The notes beneath the pieces were generated by a model. The model was not told the DNA's origin and did no database searches. It worked only from the letters and a program-made list of their open reading frames with translations. A stretch of DNA of 64,000 nucleotides, taken from NCBI RefSeq assembly GCF_004138165.1, contig NZ_RYFF01000001.1, positions 1-64,000 of the forward strand. Direction: 5' to 3'. Within the stretch, counting starts at the first letter, position 1; each line of letters opens with the position of its first letter. The stretch is from Candidatus Chloroploca sp. Khr17 (GTDB taxonomy: Bacteria; Chloroflexota; Chloroflexia; Chloroflexales; Chloroflexaceae). Below, in pieces: positions 51,861 through 61,029 of this stretch. Both the position numbers and the translations under genes were made by a program.

Positions 51861-52265
51861 ATGATAGTCAGACGTGAACGTGGACAGGCGATTGTCGAAT
51901 TTATGCTGGTGATTGGCATCTTTCTTGCCCTGGTCTTGTGGCTGGTCTGCATTGGTCAGATCCTGTTGGCAGGCTACACCGTCAACCAGGCCGCACGTGC
52001 AGCCGCACATCAGGCTGCGCTAGCGGGCGGGGCCTCTTCAACGGCCTATGATGCGGCGGCAGCAGTGCTGAATGCGGGGGTGGGAACACGGGCCGATGCG
52101 GCGCAGGTGCGGATCGAATGTCTGCGGACACCGTGCCGACGTTACGACCCGATCACGGTCAACATTGCCTATCAGGGAGCGTACTGGGCGCCGGTAGCCC
52201 CCTTTTTCAACGAATTCACCCTTGAGTCTGAAGCTGTGCGCGCTGCCGAGCGTGATCAGCAATAG
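51861..52265 (+). CDS. TadE-like minor pseudopilin
   Basis: A 134-residue TadE family protein. MIVRRERGQAIVEFMLVIGIFLALVLWLVCIGQI is the canonical N-terminus: basic leader, Glu at the fifth position after Gly-Gln (RGQAIVEF), then a single TM helix. Two cysteines (about 79 and 84) may form a disulfide outside. TadE proteins are minor pilins cleaved by the prepilin peptidase. AAGGAGG precedes the start. It begins 30 bases after the giant surface protein. Confidence 0.88.
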   Translation: MIVRRERGQAIVEFMLVIGIFLALVLWLVCIGQILLAGYTVNQAARAAAHQAALAGGASSTAYDAAAAVLNAGVGTRADAAQVRIECLRTPCRRYDPITVNIAYQGAYWAPVAPFFNEFTLESEAVRAAERDQQ

Positions 52266-52274
52266 GAGGTTGAG

Positions 52275-52964
52275 ATGAAGCAAGAGCAACCAACCACATT
52301 TGAACACGCATCACAGGTTGCCTCCAGCAAACGTGAGACAACGCCACTTCAGAGCAAGCCCCAGCGTTCATTGCGTGGCACCGCAGCGCAATGGCAATGG
52401 CGGCGACGGCTCGGGGGGCTACGTTCGGCGAGGGAAGCGGGGCAGATCATTCCGTTGGCAGTGATCATTCTACCTTTTCTCGTGCTCTTTACCCTGCTGG
52501 TGATCGAAGTTGCGGAGCGTTGGCTTGAGGTCGCTATGGTTGAAGATGCCCTGCAACAAGCAACGCGCTCGGCCGTACAGCAACTCGACTATGCCGCCTT
52601 TGCCCGGGGCGAGATCGAGCTACGGGGCAGCGCGGCCTGCCAGTCAGTGACCGTTGCCCAGGCCCAGGGGACAGCCTGTGCCGCCATTCTTGGGGTTGCC
52701 GCCGAACTCTTTCGCACCAACCTCACGAGTGTCCGGGGCCTCGTTGCTTCGCCAGCAAGCGTCACCGCACAAGTACGCTGGACCGTCTTGCCCGCAGGAG
52801 GGAGTTGCACCTATAGCAACGGGGTCAATGTCCCAACTGAAACCACGCCCCTGATCTGTGCCGAGGTTCGCCCGACGATGAAGGGGTTGGTCGGGTGGGG
52901 CACCTATACACCCCTGATTATCGCCGCAGATCGACTAGAGCCTGTGACCCCGCTTATCTATTGA
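52275..52964 (+). CDS. TadG-like pseudopilin
   Basis: A 229-residue protein with a longer basic N-terminal leader (about 50 residues), then REAGQIIPLAVIILPFLVLFTLLVIEVAE, the TadE/TadG-type membrane helix, and an external domain with a CQS/CAAI cysteine pair. It starts nine bases after TadE with AGGAGG. The C-terminal region has two further cysteines. Likely a minor pilin of the Tad fibre. Confidence 0.78.
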   Translation: MKQEQPTTFEHASQVASSKRETTPLQSKPQRSLRGTAAQWQWRRRLGGLRSAREAGQIIPLAVIILPFLVLFTLLVIEVAERWLEVAMVEDALQQATRSAVQQLDYAAFARGEIELRGSAACQSVTVAQAQGTACAAILGVAAELFRTNLTSVRGLVASPASVTAQVRWTVLPAGGSCTYSNGVNVPTETTPLICAEVRPTMKGLVGWGTYTPLIIAADRLEPVTPLIY

Positions 52965-52988
52965 GTTTTTTGGAAAGGATCGAACACC

Positions 52989-53885
52989 ATGACGACCATG
53001 ACGCCCAACGCGCCCTCTTTAGGGCAGGCCCTGACTCGGAAGAAGGCAAATCCTTTGCCAGTTCTAATGCTTGCGGCAGGCTTGATCGCAGCGCTTGCTT
53101 TTGCGGTGATGGGATATCTCGAGAGCCAACGAACCGAACAGGTCGTGGTCTTGATCCATGAAGTGCCCTTTGGTCAACAGCTTGTGGCCGAAGACCTGGG
53201 CATGGTTGAGGTACCTCTGCATCGTCCGGTGCCTCTGGCGGGCATAACTGACACGAGTCTTGTTATTGGGCAGTATGCGGCGCGCAACCTCGGCGTCAAT
53301 GATCTCGTGCAACCAGGGATGCTTATGGCGGCCCCACCGGATCAGCCTGTCTATCCGAATGGCGAGCAACTGACGGTCAATATGGTGCCAGTCCCCTTCA
53401 GCGTCGCGGCGCTCGGGCCGGTGAATTACCGTGATCGTGTCAATCTTGGTTTTAGCGATCCGTCGGGCGATCCGGCGCTCTGTGATGCGGCAATTGCAGC
53501 GGCAGCAGGCGAAACACCAAGCAGAATGACGGTCAGCCAGGGCGAACTCGGGACACCACGACCATATGCGTGCCGACTGCTCAGTTCGGTGCGGGTGCTC
53601 TGGATTGAAGGAACCACCGCTTACCTTGAGATGACCCCCTATCAGGCTCATACCATCTGGGCGCTGCAGGCGGCTGGGTTGCCAATGTGGGGCGAGCGTT
53701 ACGGCAGCACGTCAGACGTCCTGAGCGCATTCGACCGGCTCGATATCGGCCAGGTCACCCTATCGGCCTTGCTTGCACCTGCGCCTGAAGGAGAGCCCGC
53801 TGACGTTGACGCGAACGAACTACCCGGGGCACATACGCCACTTCCTGGAACCAATAGCCCTGTGCCTGGAAGTGAACAGCCTTGA
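52989..53885 (+). CDS. cpaB: CpaB/RcpC-like SAF-domain pilus assembly protein
   Basis: A 298-residue protein with one TM segment (VLMLAAGLIAALAFAVMGYL, about 25-44) and an SAF domain (VVLIHEVPFGQQLVAEDLGMVEVPLHRP, residues 52-80), as in CpaB. A C-terminal Pro-rich tail follows. In Gram-negative Tad systems CpaB is periplasmic and links to the secretin; here the secretin is missing, as expected for a cell with a single membrane. Confidence 0.82.
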   Translation: MTTMTPNAPSLGQALTRKKANPLPVLMLAAGLIAALAFAVMGYLESQRTEQVVVLIHEVPFGQQLVAEDLGMVEVPLHRPVPLAGITDTSLVIGQYAARNLGVNDLVQPGMLMAAPPDQPVYPNGEQLTVNMVPVPFSVAALGPVNYRDRVNLGFSDPSGDPALCDAAIAAAAGETPSRMTVSQGELGTPRPYACRLLSSVRVLWIEGTTAYLEMTPYQAHTIWALQAAGLPMWGERYGSTSDVLSAFDRLDIGQVTLSALLAPAPEGEPADVDANELPGAHTPLPGTNSPVPGSEQP

Positions 53886-54006
53886 GACGGGAAGGCGAAG
53901 AGATGCAAGCGAAGCTTGCGACATTGATAGCGAGGCGCACCGTGAGATATTCAGCCAGGTCAAGCCCTGCCTGAGCGCCACCCTAGTGCCGAGAAAGAAG
54001 GTTTAT

Positions 54007-55269
54007 ATGCATACCGAGTGCGATCTAGTCGAGACCGAACTGGCGGCATGTGCAGGGCAGAGCAACGAGGAACGCAAGAGGGCGCTGCGCATCAGACCTG
54101 ATTATGCAGCGATCACCGAAGAGTTGCAGATGCTTGTGCGCAGTGGACGCTTCCGTGACTGCTGGGATCTACCGCCTGAAGAAGCCTTTGCGCGCCTTGG
54201 GGTCGGACAAGCGTTGGGAAGCGACGACTGGGTTCATATCAACTGGTACGGCCCGCTCGAGATCTGGCGCGATCCCGAACATCAGGTCTCGGATATTTTG
54301 TACAACGGGCCGCCCGAAGAGCCCTTCTATGTGGTGCAACGGGGTGCGATGGTCTGCACTGGGGTCACAGCACATCCCGACTGGATCACCTGGACCCAGC
54401 ATCAGTTGTTGTTGCGCGATATGAAGGTTTTACCCTATGTGCTCGACTGGCCGCCTATGGCCCAGGGCGTGGCCGATCTGCTCCGCTATGCCATCACCGG
54501 GCCACCTGTCTCACGGATGGGCCGGAGTCTCTCGATCCGGCTCTTGCCTGAGCGCTGGCGAACGCTTGATGATCTTGTGCAGGCACACATCATTTCGCGT
54601 GAGGCTTCAGAAATCTTGCTTGCAGCCCTCGCTTCAGGCGCATCGCTGCTTGTCGCGGGGCCAACGGGGAGTGGCAAGACAACCTTGACGGCAGCGCTGA
54701 CACAGGCCGTTGGGCAACGGATGCGGCTCGTCTTTGTCGAAGATGGGGGCGAACTTCCCCGTTCGCCCAACAGCCTCCACCTTGAAGCTCCGGCGGAAGA
54801 GGGCGGTTTCACCCGTGCCGTGACGTTTGCGTTGCGCCAGAAACCGAACTACATCATTGTGGGCGAAGTCCGCGGGGGCGAAGCGATGGCGATGCTCCAA
54901 GCAGCGGCGACTGGACACCCCGGCGTCGGAACGATCCACGCCGGCGGGGTCCAGGGTGCCTTACGCAACCTCGAACGGATGGCAATGCTTGGTCTCGCCG
55001 CCGAAGCAGGTGGTGGTGGTCAAGCAGCAGCGCAGATTGTCCGTGGTTTGATTACGTCTGATACGGTCAATCTGATTGTCGTCACCATCGGACAGACAGC
55101 CCGTGGACGACGTGCCGTCCTCTCGATTGAAGAGGTCTTGCGTCAAGGTGCGCAAGGGCAGAGTGGGGATGTTTTTCCGACCAATACGCTCTTTAGCTAT
55201 GACCAGTATTACGAGCGTCTCGTGCAGACTGGCAACGTCAATGCGGCGTGGGGACTTGGCCGTTTCTGA
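54007..55269 (+). CDS. cpaF: CpaF/TadA-type secretion ATPase
   Basis: A 420-residue hexameric ATPase that powers Tad pilus assembly. Walker A is AGPTGSGKTTL (about residue 220), the Asp/Glu box is LVFVEDGGELPR, Walker B is NYIIVGEVRGGEAMAML (about 285), and the His box is HPGVGTIHAGGVQGAL. The start is the ATG at 54007 (MHTECDLVETEL); a longer frame from 53773 overlaps the cpaB end and is unsupported. It is the first of two CpaF-like ATPases in this cluster. Confidence 0.94.
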   Translation: MHTECDLVETELAACAGQSNEERKRALRIRPDYAAITEELQMLVRSGRFRDCWDLPPEEAFARLGVGQALGSDDWVHINWYGPLEIWRDPEHQVSDILYNGPPEEPFYVVQRGAMVCTGVTAHPDWITWTQHQLLLRDMKVLPYVLDWPPMAQGVADLLRYAITGPPVSRMGRSLSIRLLPERWRTLDDLVQAHIISREASEILLAALASGASLLVAGPTGSGKTTLTAALTQAVGQRMRLVFVEDGGELPRSPNSLHLEAPAEEGGFTRAVTFALRQKPNYIIVGEVRGGEAMAMLQAAATGHPGVGTIHAGGVQGALRNLERMAMLGLAAEAGGGGQAAAQIVRGLITSDTVNLIVVTIGQTARGRRAVLSIEEVLRQGAQGQSGDVFPTNTLFSYDQYYERLVQTGNVNAAWGLGRF

Positions 55270-55322
55270 GAAGGGCGCGGTCGTTGCGGCCACGCCGATA
55301 ACGCCTAAGAGGAGAGACCTCG

Positions 55323-56591
55323 ATGGAATTGATCATTTTTACAGCAATGGATGGGCTTGCAGCGCACATCGAACAATTTCGCGATCTTGCGGTGCTGGCA
55401 CCATCGCAACTCGATCAGGTAAATCGCTTGATCGAAGGAACACGCCCCCCCGACGCGCTGTACCTTGATGATACACGCGCAGCACCGCTCGCCGAGTTGT
55501 GGCGCACCGCCACACTCGCACGGCGAACAGGGGTACGGGTCTTCGTCAACTTTCCCGGTACCGCACGAGCCGCCCTGAATGAGGCCCAGGGTGCCGGGTT
55601 GCCTGCCCTTGCCGAACGCGATCCTGCGGTTGTCGCCAGTTGGCTGGGCGAGCAGCTCGGCCTACGCCCTGGCACGGGCCTCCGCAGCAGCGCCGTCATC
55701 GCCGTTGGTGCCGCTAAAGGCGGTATTGGCAAGACTTTTGCGACCTGTGTCCTTGCCGAAGGCTTACGGCGGCGTGGCCTGCAGGTGCTGGTCTGGGATA
55801 GTGACATTTCGAATCCGGGTCTTGTCCCGGCATTTCGGGTGCCGTCGAGTGCGCCATCGTATCTGCATCTGATTCAGCGTGGACCAGCGCACTGGAATCC
55901 GACGGGTATCGAGCCGTTCATTTACCAACCTGAGCATACGCGTGGCACGGCTGCAGGTTGGGGGGCCATTGATTTTCTGATCGGGTCGCATGCCGTTGCG
56001 CGTGCCGAAAATGATGTGCGTCTGCCCGATTGGCAAGGGTTTTATCAGGGGACAGCAGCCCTGAGTGGCTATGATCTCATCATTGTGGATACGCCTCCGG
56101 ATTACCTACGACGTCCGTATGCCACGCATGTGCTGCAATGTGGCGGCACCGTGATCTTGCCCACACCTCCTGGCGCACGCGAGCGCATGGGCGTAGGCCA
56201 CCTGCTCGACCATTTGCGTGACCATGCCCCGGATAGTCTCGAACGGTGTACGTTGCTCTTTATCGAACCCGAGCGTGGGGTGACGGCAACAGTACCTGAT
56301 GTTGCCGCGCTCTTTCAGCGTCGCTACCCACAGGTACGGCCCCTGGGTACTTTGCCACGAGCGCCACGGCTAGCCAGTCTTGCCGACGAGCACGACGGCT
56401 ATATCTCGATGCTGGATCTTGGGCCACACTCAACGTTTGCGGGTGCAGTGCACCGTGTCGCCGATGCACTCTGTGTCCGACTCGGGTTGCAGCCAACGCT
56501 CCCGATGCCGCGTTCGAGTTTCTGGGCACGCATGCATGCCCGCCTCCGCGGTGATCGGGCGCTGGCGTTGCCGACACCGGCTGTCGCGTAA
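55323..56591 (+). CDS. cpaE: CpaE/TadZ-like MinD-superfamily ATPase
   Basis: A 422-residue protein. Residues about 1-110 are a degenerate receiver-like region, and residues from 125 form a MinD/ParA-type ATPase with deviant Walker A VGAAKGGIGKTF, a DSDISNPGLV switch, and LIIVDTPPDYLRRPYATHVL. TadZ/CpaE localises the Tad machine in other bacteria. It lies 53 bases after cpaF and is followed by the second ATPase 11 bases on. Confidence 0.85.
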   Translation: MELIIFTAMDGLAAHIEQFRDLAVLAPSQLDQVNRLIEGTRPPDALYLDDTRAAPLAELWRTATLARRTGVRVFVNFPGTARAALNEAQGAGLPALAERDPAVVASWLGEQLGLRPGTGLRSSAVIAVGAAKGGIGKTFATCVLAEGLRRRGLQVLVWDSDISNPGLVPAFRVPSSAPSYLHLIQRGPAHWNPTGIEPFIYQPEHTRGTAAGWGAIDFLIGSHAVARAENDVRLPDWQGFYQGTAALSGYDLIIVDTPPDYLRRPYATHVLQCGGTVILPTPPGARERMGVGHLLDHLRDHAPDSLERCTLLFIEPERGVTATVPDVAALFQRRYPQVRPLGTLPRAPRLASLADEHDGYISMLDLGPHSTFAGAVHRVADALCVRLGLQPTLPMPRSSFWARMHARLRGDRALALPTPAVA

Positions 56592-56602
56592 GGAGAGAGC
56601 AC

Positions 56603-58582
56603 ATGCTGACCTCACATCGTCCATTGACCGTGATTGAAGATGGTGGCCTGACCAACTTGAGTCCAGTTACGGCGGGGCATGCTCCGACGAGTGGCCTTGA
56701 TGCCCTGACGCTTCAGGCGGTACGCGAATCGCTTCGTGATCGCATGAGTGCGACCTTGCTTGACCCGGTGGCACCAGCATCGGTACGCGATCCAGAAGTG
56801 TTACGCGTCTTGCGTGCCGAGATTGGGCATCAGGTCGAGGCAGGGTATGGGCCATTGCGCCATTTGCCAACTGATGAACGCTCACTCTTACGGCTCTTTC
56901 AAGAGGCGCTCGGCTGGGGACCGGCCCAACCATACCTGGATGATGAGCGCATTCAGGAGGTAAAGATCATTGGTGATCTGATTATGGTACAGGAAGAAGG
57001 AGCTGATTTTAGTCTGGTTGCCGAGCGGTTCCAGGATCCGCGTCAAGCCCTGGATCGGGCGATGCTCTTGGCGGCGCGCTTGAATGTACCGCTCGACCGT
57101 TCACGTCCCCAAGACACGCTACCGCTTGCGCATGGAACCCGGATGCATGTCACCATTCCGCCGTGTACGCCCGATGGGACTGGCCTGATCTGCATTCGTC
57201 GCGGGCGGCGTTATGCCTGGGTGCTCGATGATCTGCTGCGTCGGCGGGCGTGTGATCAGGTCGTGGGCGATCTCTTGCGCCTGCTTGTGCGGGCGGGCTG
57301 TTCCTTCATCATTGCGGGCGAGACCGGGTGTGGCAAAACGGCACTGCTCGAAGCCCTGGTCAACTCGTGGCCGGGCGAGCCGCATGTCATCACGATTGAG
57401 GACAACACCCTGGAGATCAACGTTCGTCATCGGGCGTGGACGCGCGAACTGGTGCAGACCGCCGTCGAACGGGGGGCCTTTGGGCGCGCAGCACGTGAAG
57501 TCTTGCGCCAGACGCCCTCGCTGGTCGCACCCGGCGAGACGCGTGCCGATGAAGCGGGGGCAATTCTCGCCGTTGCCGTCAGCGGCCATGCCGTTGTGAC
57601 CACCATCCACGCCCGCTCGGCAGCGCGTGCGGTAAGCCGTTTTGCCGACTGTGCGGCCATGCCAGGCGCCTATATCTACGAAGGGCGACGTGATCATGCG
57701 CTCGAAGATACGTGCGATAACTTTCAGGTCGTGATCCACCTTGAGAAGGTGAGCGGACGGCGCTACATTGACGAGATCCTGCTCCTTGATGGTGTCGAGG
57801 CGCAGGGCGAGCGTTTACGCCCTCGATTTGTCCCGCTGGCCCGCGTGAAACATACTGAAGGCGAGGTGACATGGCACGTCGAGGCCGTCGCCCATGATGA
57901 TCGTCTGGTCTGGCAAACAGAGGCGCGAACCCCAGAGGCCTTGCAGCGTCGGTTTGAGCTCTTGCAATTGCGGGCCGATGTACGTGCAGCCGCGACAACC
58001 CATGCTGCGGTCAGTGAAGCCATTGCACGGGCAAGTGCCGTCACGCGTTCGGGCGATGCAACGCAGGCGCTGGCAATCTTGCGGCGAGCCTGGAGTGATC
58101 GCCGCGATCAACGGCTTGTCACTGCGGCACAGCGCGTCCTTGAACTCGATCTCGAGGCTGCCAGCACGATGGCGATCCAATCGCGCCAGGCCGAGGCCAC
58201 TATTCAGGCGACTCTTGGTTCGCGTCGTTGGCCTGACGCACGCGCCGCCTATGGTGAAGTCATGGCAGATCTGGCGATCGTCGCAGCCCACAGCCCTGCG
58301 GGGGGGTGGGAGCACCTTGAGCGCACGATTGCGGCTGGTGAAGACCGTGACTACCTGGCCCGGTCTCAGATTGCCGAGGCACGGTTGGCCCTGACGCAAG
58401 GTCGTGCCCGCGATGCGGTTGACTTGTTGACCCAGTGCGATCCGATGGTCTTGTCGAAGAGCGTCGCCCTTGAGACGCTCGCAACGCGACGCGACGCACT
58501 CGCCATCCTACACGCCGCCGGTGAGATTGGTGGCGACGCGCTCGGCCCGGTGCAGGCTGCGCTTGAAGCTTTAACTACTTAA
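56603..58582 (+). CDS. Second CpaF-like ATPase with a C-terminal extension
   Basis: A 659-residue protein. Residues about 80-430 form a CpaF-like ATPase: AGETGCGKTALLEAL Walker A (about 240), the Asp/Glu box ITIEDNTLEI, a degenerate Walker B where PSLVAPGETRADEAGAIL replaces VGEVRGGE (Glu retained), and a His box VVTTIHARSA. The C-terminal roughly 230 residues are alpha-helical and repeat-like (ATQALAILRRAWSDRRDQRLV..ARDAVDLLTQCDPM), resembling TPR, and are not part of standard CpaF. It may have a regulatory or substrate-sorting role alongside the first ATPase. Confidence 0.85.
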   Translation: MLTSHRPLTVIEDGGLTNLSPVTAGHAPTSGLDALTLQAVRESLRDRMSATLLDPVAPASVRDPEVLRVLRAEIGHQVEAGYGPLRHLPTDERSLLRLFQEALGWGPAQPYLDDERIQEVKIIGDLIMVQEEGADFSLVAERFQDPRQALDRAMLLAARLNVPLDRSRPQDTLPLAHGTRMHVTIPPCTPDGTGLICIRRGRRYAWVLDDLLRRRACDQVVGDLLRLLVRAGCSFIIAGETGCGKTALLEALVNSWPGEPHVITIEDNTLEINVRHRAWTRELVQTAVERGAFGRAAREVLRQTPSLVAPGETRADEAGAILAVAVSGHAVVTTIHARSAARAVSRFADCAAMPGAYIYEGRRDHALEDTCDNFQVVIHLEKVSGRRYIDEILLLDGVEAQGERLRPRFVPLARVKHTEGEVTWHVEAVAHDDRLVWQTEARTPEALQRRFELLQLRADVRAAATTHAAVSEAIARASAVTRSGDATQALAILRRAWSDRRDQRLVTAAQRVLELDLEAASTMAIQSRQAEATIQATLGSRRWPDARAAYGEVMADLAIVAAHSPAGGWEHLERTIAAGEDRDYLARSQIAEARLALTQGRARDAVDLLTQCDPMVLSKSVALETLATRRDALAILHAAGEIGGDALGPVQAALEALTT

Positions 58583-58596
58583 CCAGGGATACGACG

Positions 58597-59553
58597 ATGA
58601 TACCACTTCTTGTTGCGATTACCCATCCCGAAACCGCGTGGCTGATCCACGCAGTCTTGCCCGTGACCGGCTTGCTGACGTTGCTGATCCTTGCCACCCT
58701 TGTCCGTCCTGCCCTGATCAGGCTGACGGTCACCGTGCAAACAAAGCGGCAGCGGCACAGGCTTGCCTCGATGCCTGAGCATATGCGACCTGATCTTGCC
58801 TTGCTTTGGGCACCTGTGGTCATCACGCCAGCGCAACTCGTCACAACTGGCCTTGTGCTTGCGATCATGCTCAGCATCGGCTTGGTTTTGTTTGCCCCGT
58901 TGAGTCTCGCGCTCTTGTTGGGGCTCCCACTGACCGCTCTGCTCGTGTGGGCAATGGTGCTGGTCGCTGAACAGCGTTATATCCAGCAACTTGATCAGCA
59001 GTTAACGGCTGCTGTTGGGCGTCTGAGTGCGCTGCTCAAAGCAGGCACCGGTTTACGTCCTGCGCTAGAGCGGGTGACCGTCGATCTTGGTTCTGGCCCC
59101 TTGCAGAGCGAATGGAGCTACCTGGTTTCGCGCCAGGGAATGCCCTTGGAAGGAGGAGGCATTGCCACGGCACAACAGGTGGTGATTGCGCTCGCCGATC
59201 AGACGCCCTCACGCCGCCATGCCAACCTGCTCAACCATCTTGGGGCCTCGGTCGGGCAGCCCCAGGATGTGTTGGCGCGGCGTTGCGAAGCAGCCTATGC
59301 CGCGCTGCAAGCATCGGATCGCCGACGCGACGAAGCACGTACTGAACTCGCCCAGATGCGGTATAGCGGCGTGGCCGTCGGGCTCGCTGGCGTAACTATG
59401 GCGCTCTATCTAGGCTGGACACAGTGGGAACGGGTTATTGTCGCGTACACCACCCCCCTGGGCATGCTTGTCGCCCCGATCGTTGGCCTGGCCCTGATCT
59501 TGCCAGTCCTCGGTGGCTTCGCACTCGCCCAGGTTGAGGATGCCGACTATTAG
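58597..59553 (+). CDS. tadB: TadB-like inner-membrane platform protein
   Basis: A 318-residue T2SF-family membrane protein. About three to four TM segments (VLPVTGLLTLLILATLV; LVLAIMLSIGLVLFAPLSLALLLGLPLTALLVWAMVLV; LAGVTMALYLG; LVAPIVGLALILPVLGGFALA) surround the central cytoplasmic domain AAVGRLSALLKAGTGLRPALERV. It is the platform on which CpaF acts. It begins 14 bases after the second ATPase. Confidence 0.88.
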   Translation: MIPLLVAITHPETAWLIHAVLPVTGLLTLLILATLVRPALIRLTVTVQTKRQRHRLASMPEHMRPDLALLWAPVVITPAQLVTTGLVLAIMLSIGLVLFAPLSLALLLGLPLTALLVWAMVLVAEQRYIQQLDQQLTAAVGRLSALLKAGTGLRPALERVTVDLGSGPLQSEWSYLVSRQGMPLEGGGIATAQQVVIALADQTPSRRHANLLNHLGASVGQPQDVLARRCEAAYAALQASDRRRDEARTELAQMRYSGVAVGLAGVTMALYLGWTQWERVIVAYTTPLGMLVAPIVGLALILPVLGGFALAQVEDADY

Positions 59554-59608
59554 GTTCTGCTCACGCAGAGCAGAACATCAACCTGCTTGAAAGAATAGAG
59601 AGGCCCCT

Positions 59609-60400
59609 ATGCCTGATCTTTTCCTCGCTCCTGGAGCGCCATTCTATACGATGGCACTCGCGGGTGGACTCTTCAGCCTTCTCGGACTCACCATCGGTAG
59701 TCAAAGTTTGTCCCGCCGTTCCTTCACCTTCAGCAACACACCGTTGACGGCGACAGGGCGGCTGCTGGCCGGGCAACTGGCTGGCCTCAGCCTGGCCGCG
59801 CTGCTCTTGGGGGCGGCGATGGGGAGCGGTGTCAGGGGGAACCAGGCGAACCTGCTGGTGTGCGCCGCCCTCGCGGCATATCTTGGGCTAGGCTTTGTCT
59901 TGCCACGCCTCCCCCAACTGCGGCACGAACGGCAGGCCGCAGCCTTACGGCGGCTCACGCCGGGCTTTATCAGCTTTGTACGGGTTGCACTAGGCAGCTT
60001 TGAAGCACCGATTGAAATCATGCGGCGCTATACCCGACGACCCCATCCACGTCTGGCTGTGATGCAAGCGCTGGTGAGTGACGCGCTTGAAACCGGGGCT
60101 GACCAGCGACTCCGGCCCTTTGCCGCGCTGAGCCTCACCGCACGCGACCGAGGGTGCCGCGAACTCTGCGATGTAGCCGATGCGCTTGCCCAGGCCGAGG
60201 CCGAAGGAGCACGGGTAGAGACCGTGCTTGCCGCCCATCAAGAGACCCTCGAATTGATCTTGCAGGGCGAATTCAAGCGCATGATCCGTCGCCGCACCAT
60301 GTACCTGCTCTTGATGGTTGCCATCAGCCTTGTTGTCGGCATTCTCGCGAATCTCCTGTTTGTCATGACCGCCGGAGGGAGCCTTTTCAGCACTATCTGA
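59609..60400 (+). CDS. tadC: TadC-like inner-membrane platform protein
   Basis: A 263-residue T2SF-type protein partnering TadB. TM segments are near residues 10-30 (ALAGGLFSLLGLTIGS), 50-75, 80-97 and the C-terminus (TMYLLLMVAISLVVGILANLLFVM). The segment LTPGFISFVRVALGSFEAPIEIMRRY is the cytoplasmic T2SF-like region. It ends the cluster; downstream are a hairpin and a convergent LysM gene. Confidence 0.84.
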   Translation: MPDLFLAPGAPFYTMALAGGLFSLLGLTIGSQSLSRRSFTFSNTPLTATGRLLAGQLAGLSLAALLLGAAMGSGVRGNQANLLVCAALAAYLGLGFVLPRLPQLRHERQAAALRRLTPGFISFVRVALGSFEAPIEIMRRYTRRPHPRLAVMQALVSDALETGADQRLRPFAALSLTARDRGCRELCDVADALAQAEAEGARVETVLAAHQETLELILQGEFKRMIRRRTMYLLLMVAISLVVGILANLLFVMTAGGSLFSTI

Positions 60401-60419
60401 GAAGTTGTCGGCGGACGGC

Positions 60420-60492
60420 AGACCTGCCAGGTGGGTGCCGGGACACTTCTCCGGTACGCCCAGGATCCCTGTGGCGCACACCTGGCAGGTCT
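60420..60492. repeat. AGACCTGCCAGGT inverted repeat between convergent genes
   Basis: AGACCTGCCAGGTG (60420-60433) pairs perfectly with CACCTGGCAGGTCT (60479-60492), flanking a 45-base centre. It sits between the stops of tadC and the LysM lipoprotein and may end both transcripts. Confidence 0.75.
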
Positions 60493-60534
60493 CGTGCGAC
60501 GAAGCCGCCCGCGACGTCGCCTAGTCTTCTCGCG

Positions 60535-60963
60535 TCATGGCGTAGACAACGTTGGGGTTGGGGTCAGCAAGGGCACCACTCCTTCGGTGACGGGCGTACG
60601 CAACAGCGACGGAATGATCAGGGTCTGACCAGGTTGGAGCGCATTGGGATCAGTAATACCATTAGCAACCGAGAGTTCATCAATGGTTGTATTGAAACGG
60701 AGGGCCAGGTCACTGAGCGTATCACCAGGCTGAATCGTATAGAGAGCGGCCGGAGTTGGGCTTGGGAGCGCGATCAACGCAAAAGCAGTTGCGGTTGCAT
60801 CAATGTCAAGGGTCGGTGCCGGGGTAATATCGAGCACCGCTGGCAAGGTCGGCAAAACACTCTGTGGTGGTTCGGGCACACACGCCACCAGAATCAGCAG
60901 CAACAAACTTGCTCCTAGCACACGGGTCAGGGGTCGTTGAAAAAGATACACTGGGCGCCTCAC
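60535..60963 (-). CDS. LysM-domain lipoprotein
   Basis: A 142-residue lipoprotein. The signal peptide ends in the lipobox LVAC (LGASLLLLILVACVPEPP), so the Cys is lipid-modified. A Pro/Thr-rich linker follows, then a LysM domain (YTIQPGDTLSDLALRFNTTIDELSVANGITDPNALQPGQTLIIP). It is anchored in the membrane and binds peptidoglycan, a smaller analogue of the LysM protein at 30728. It lies convergent to tadC and divergent from map. Confidence 0.9.
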   Translation of the reverse strand: MRRPVYLFQRPLTRVLGASLLLLILVACVPEPPQSVLPTLPAVLDITPAPTLDIDATATAFALIALPSPTPAALYTIQPGDTLSDLALRFNTTIDELSVANGITDPNALQPGQTLIIPSLLRTPVTEGVVPLLTPTPTLSTP

Positions 60964-61029
60964 TCACTCGAAAGAATCGGGTATACTATAGCTGATGAAG
61001 TAACATAATCTGTATAGTCAAGGGACGAC

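Noticed and set aside
53773-54006. Longer N-terminus for the first CpaF
   Set aside because: The added 78 residues overlap cpaB in another frame and are not of CpaF type; the ATG at 54007 has a better context.
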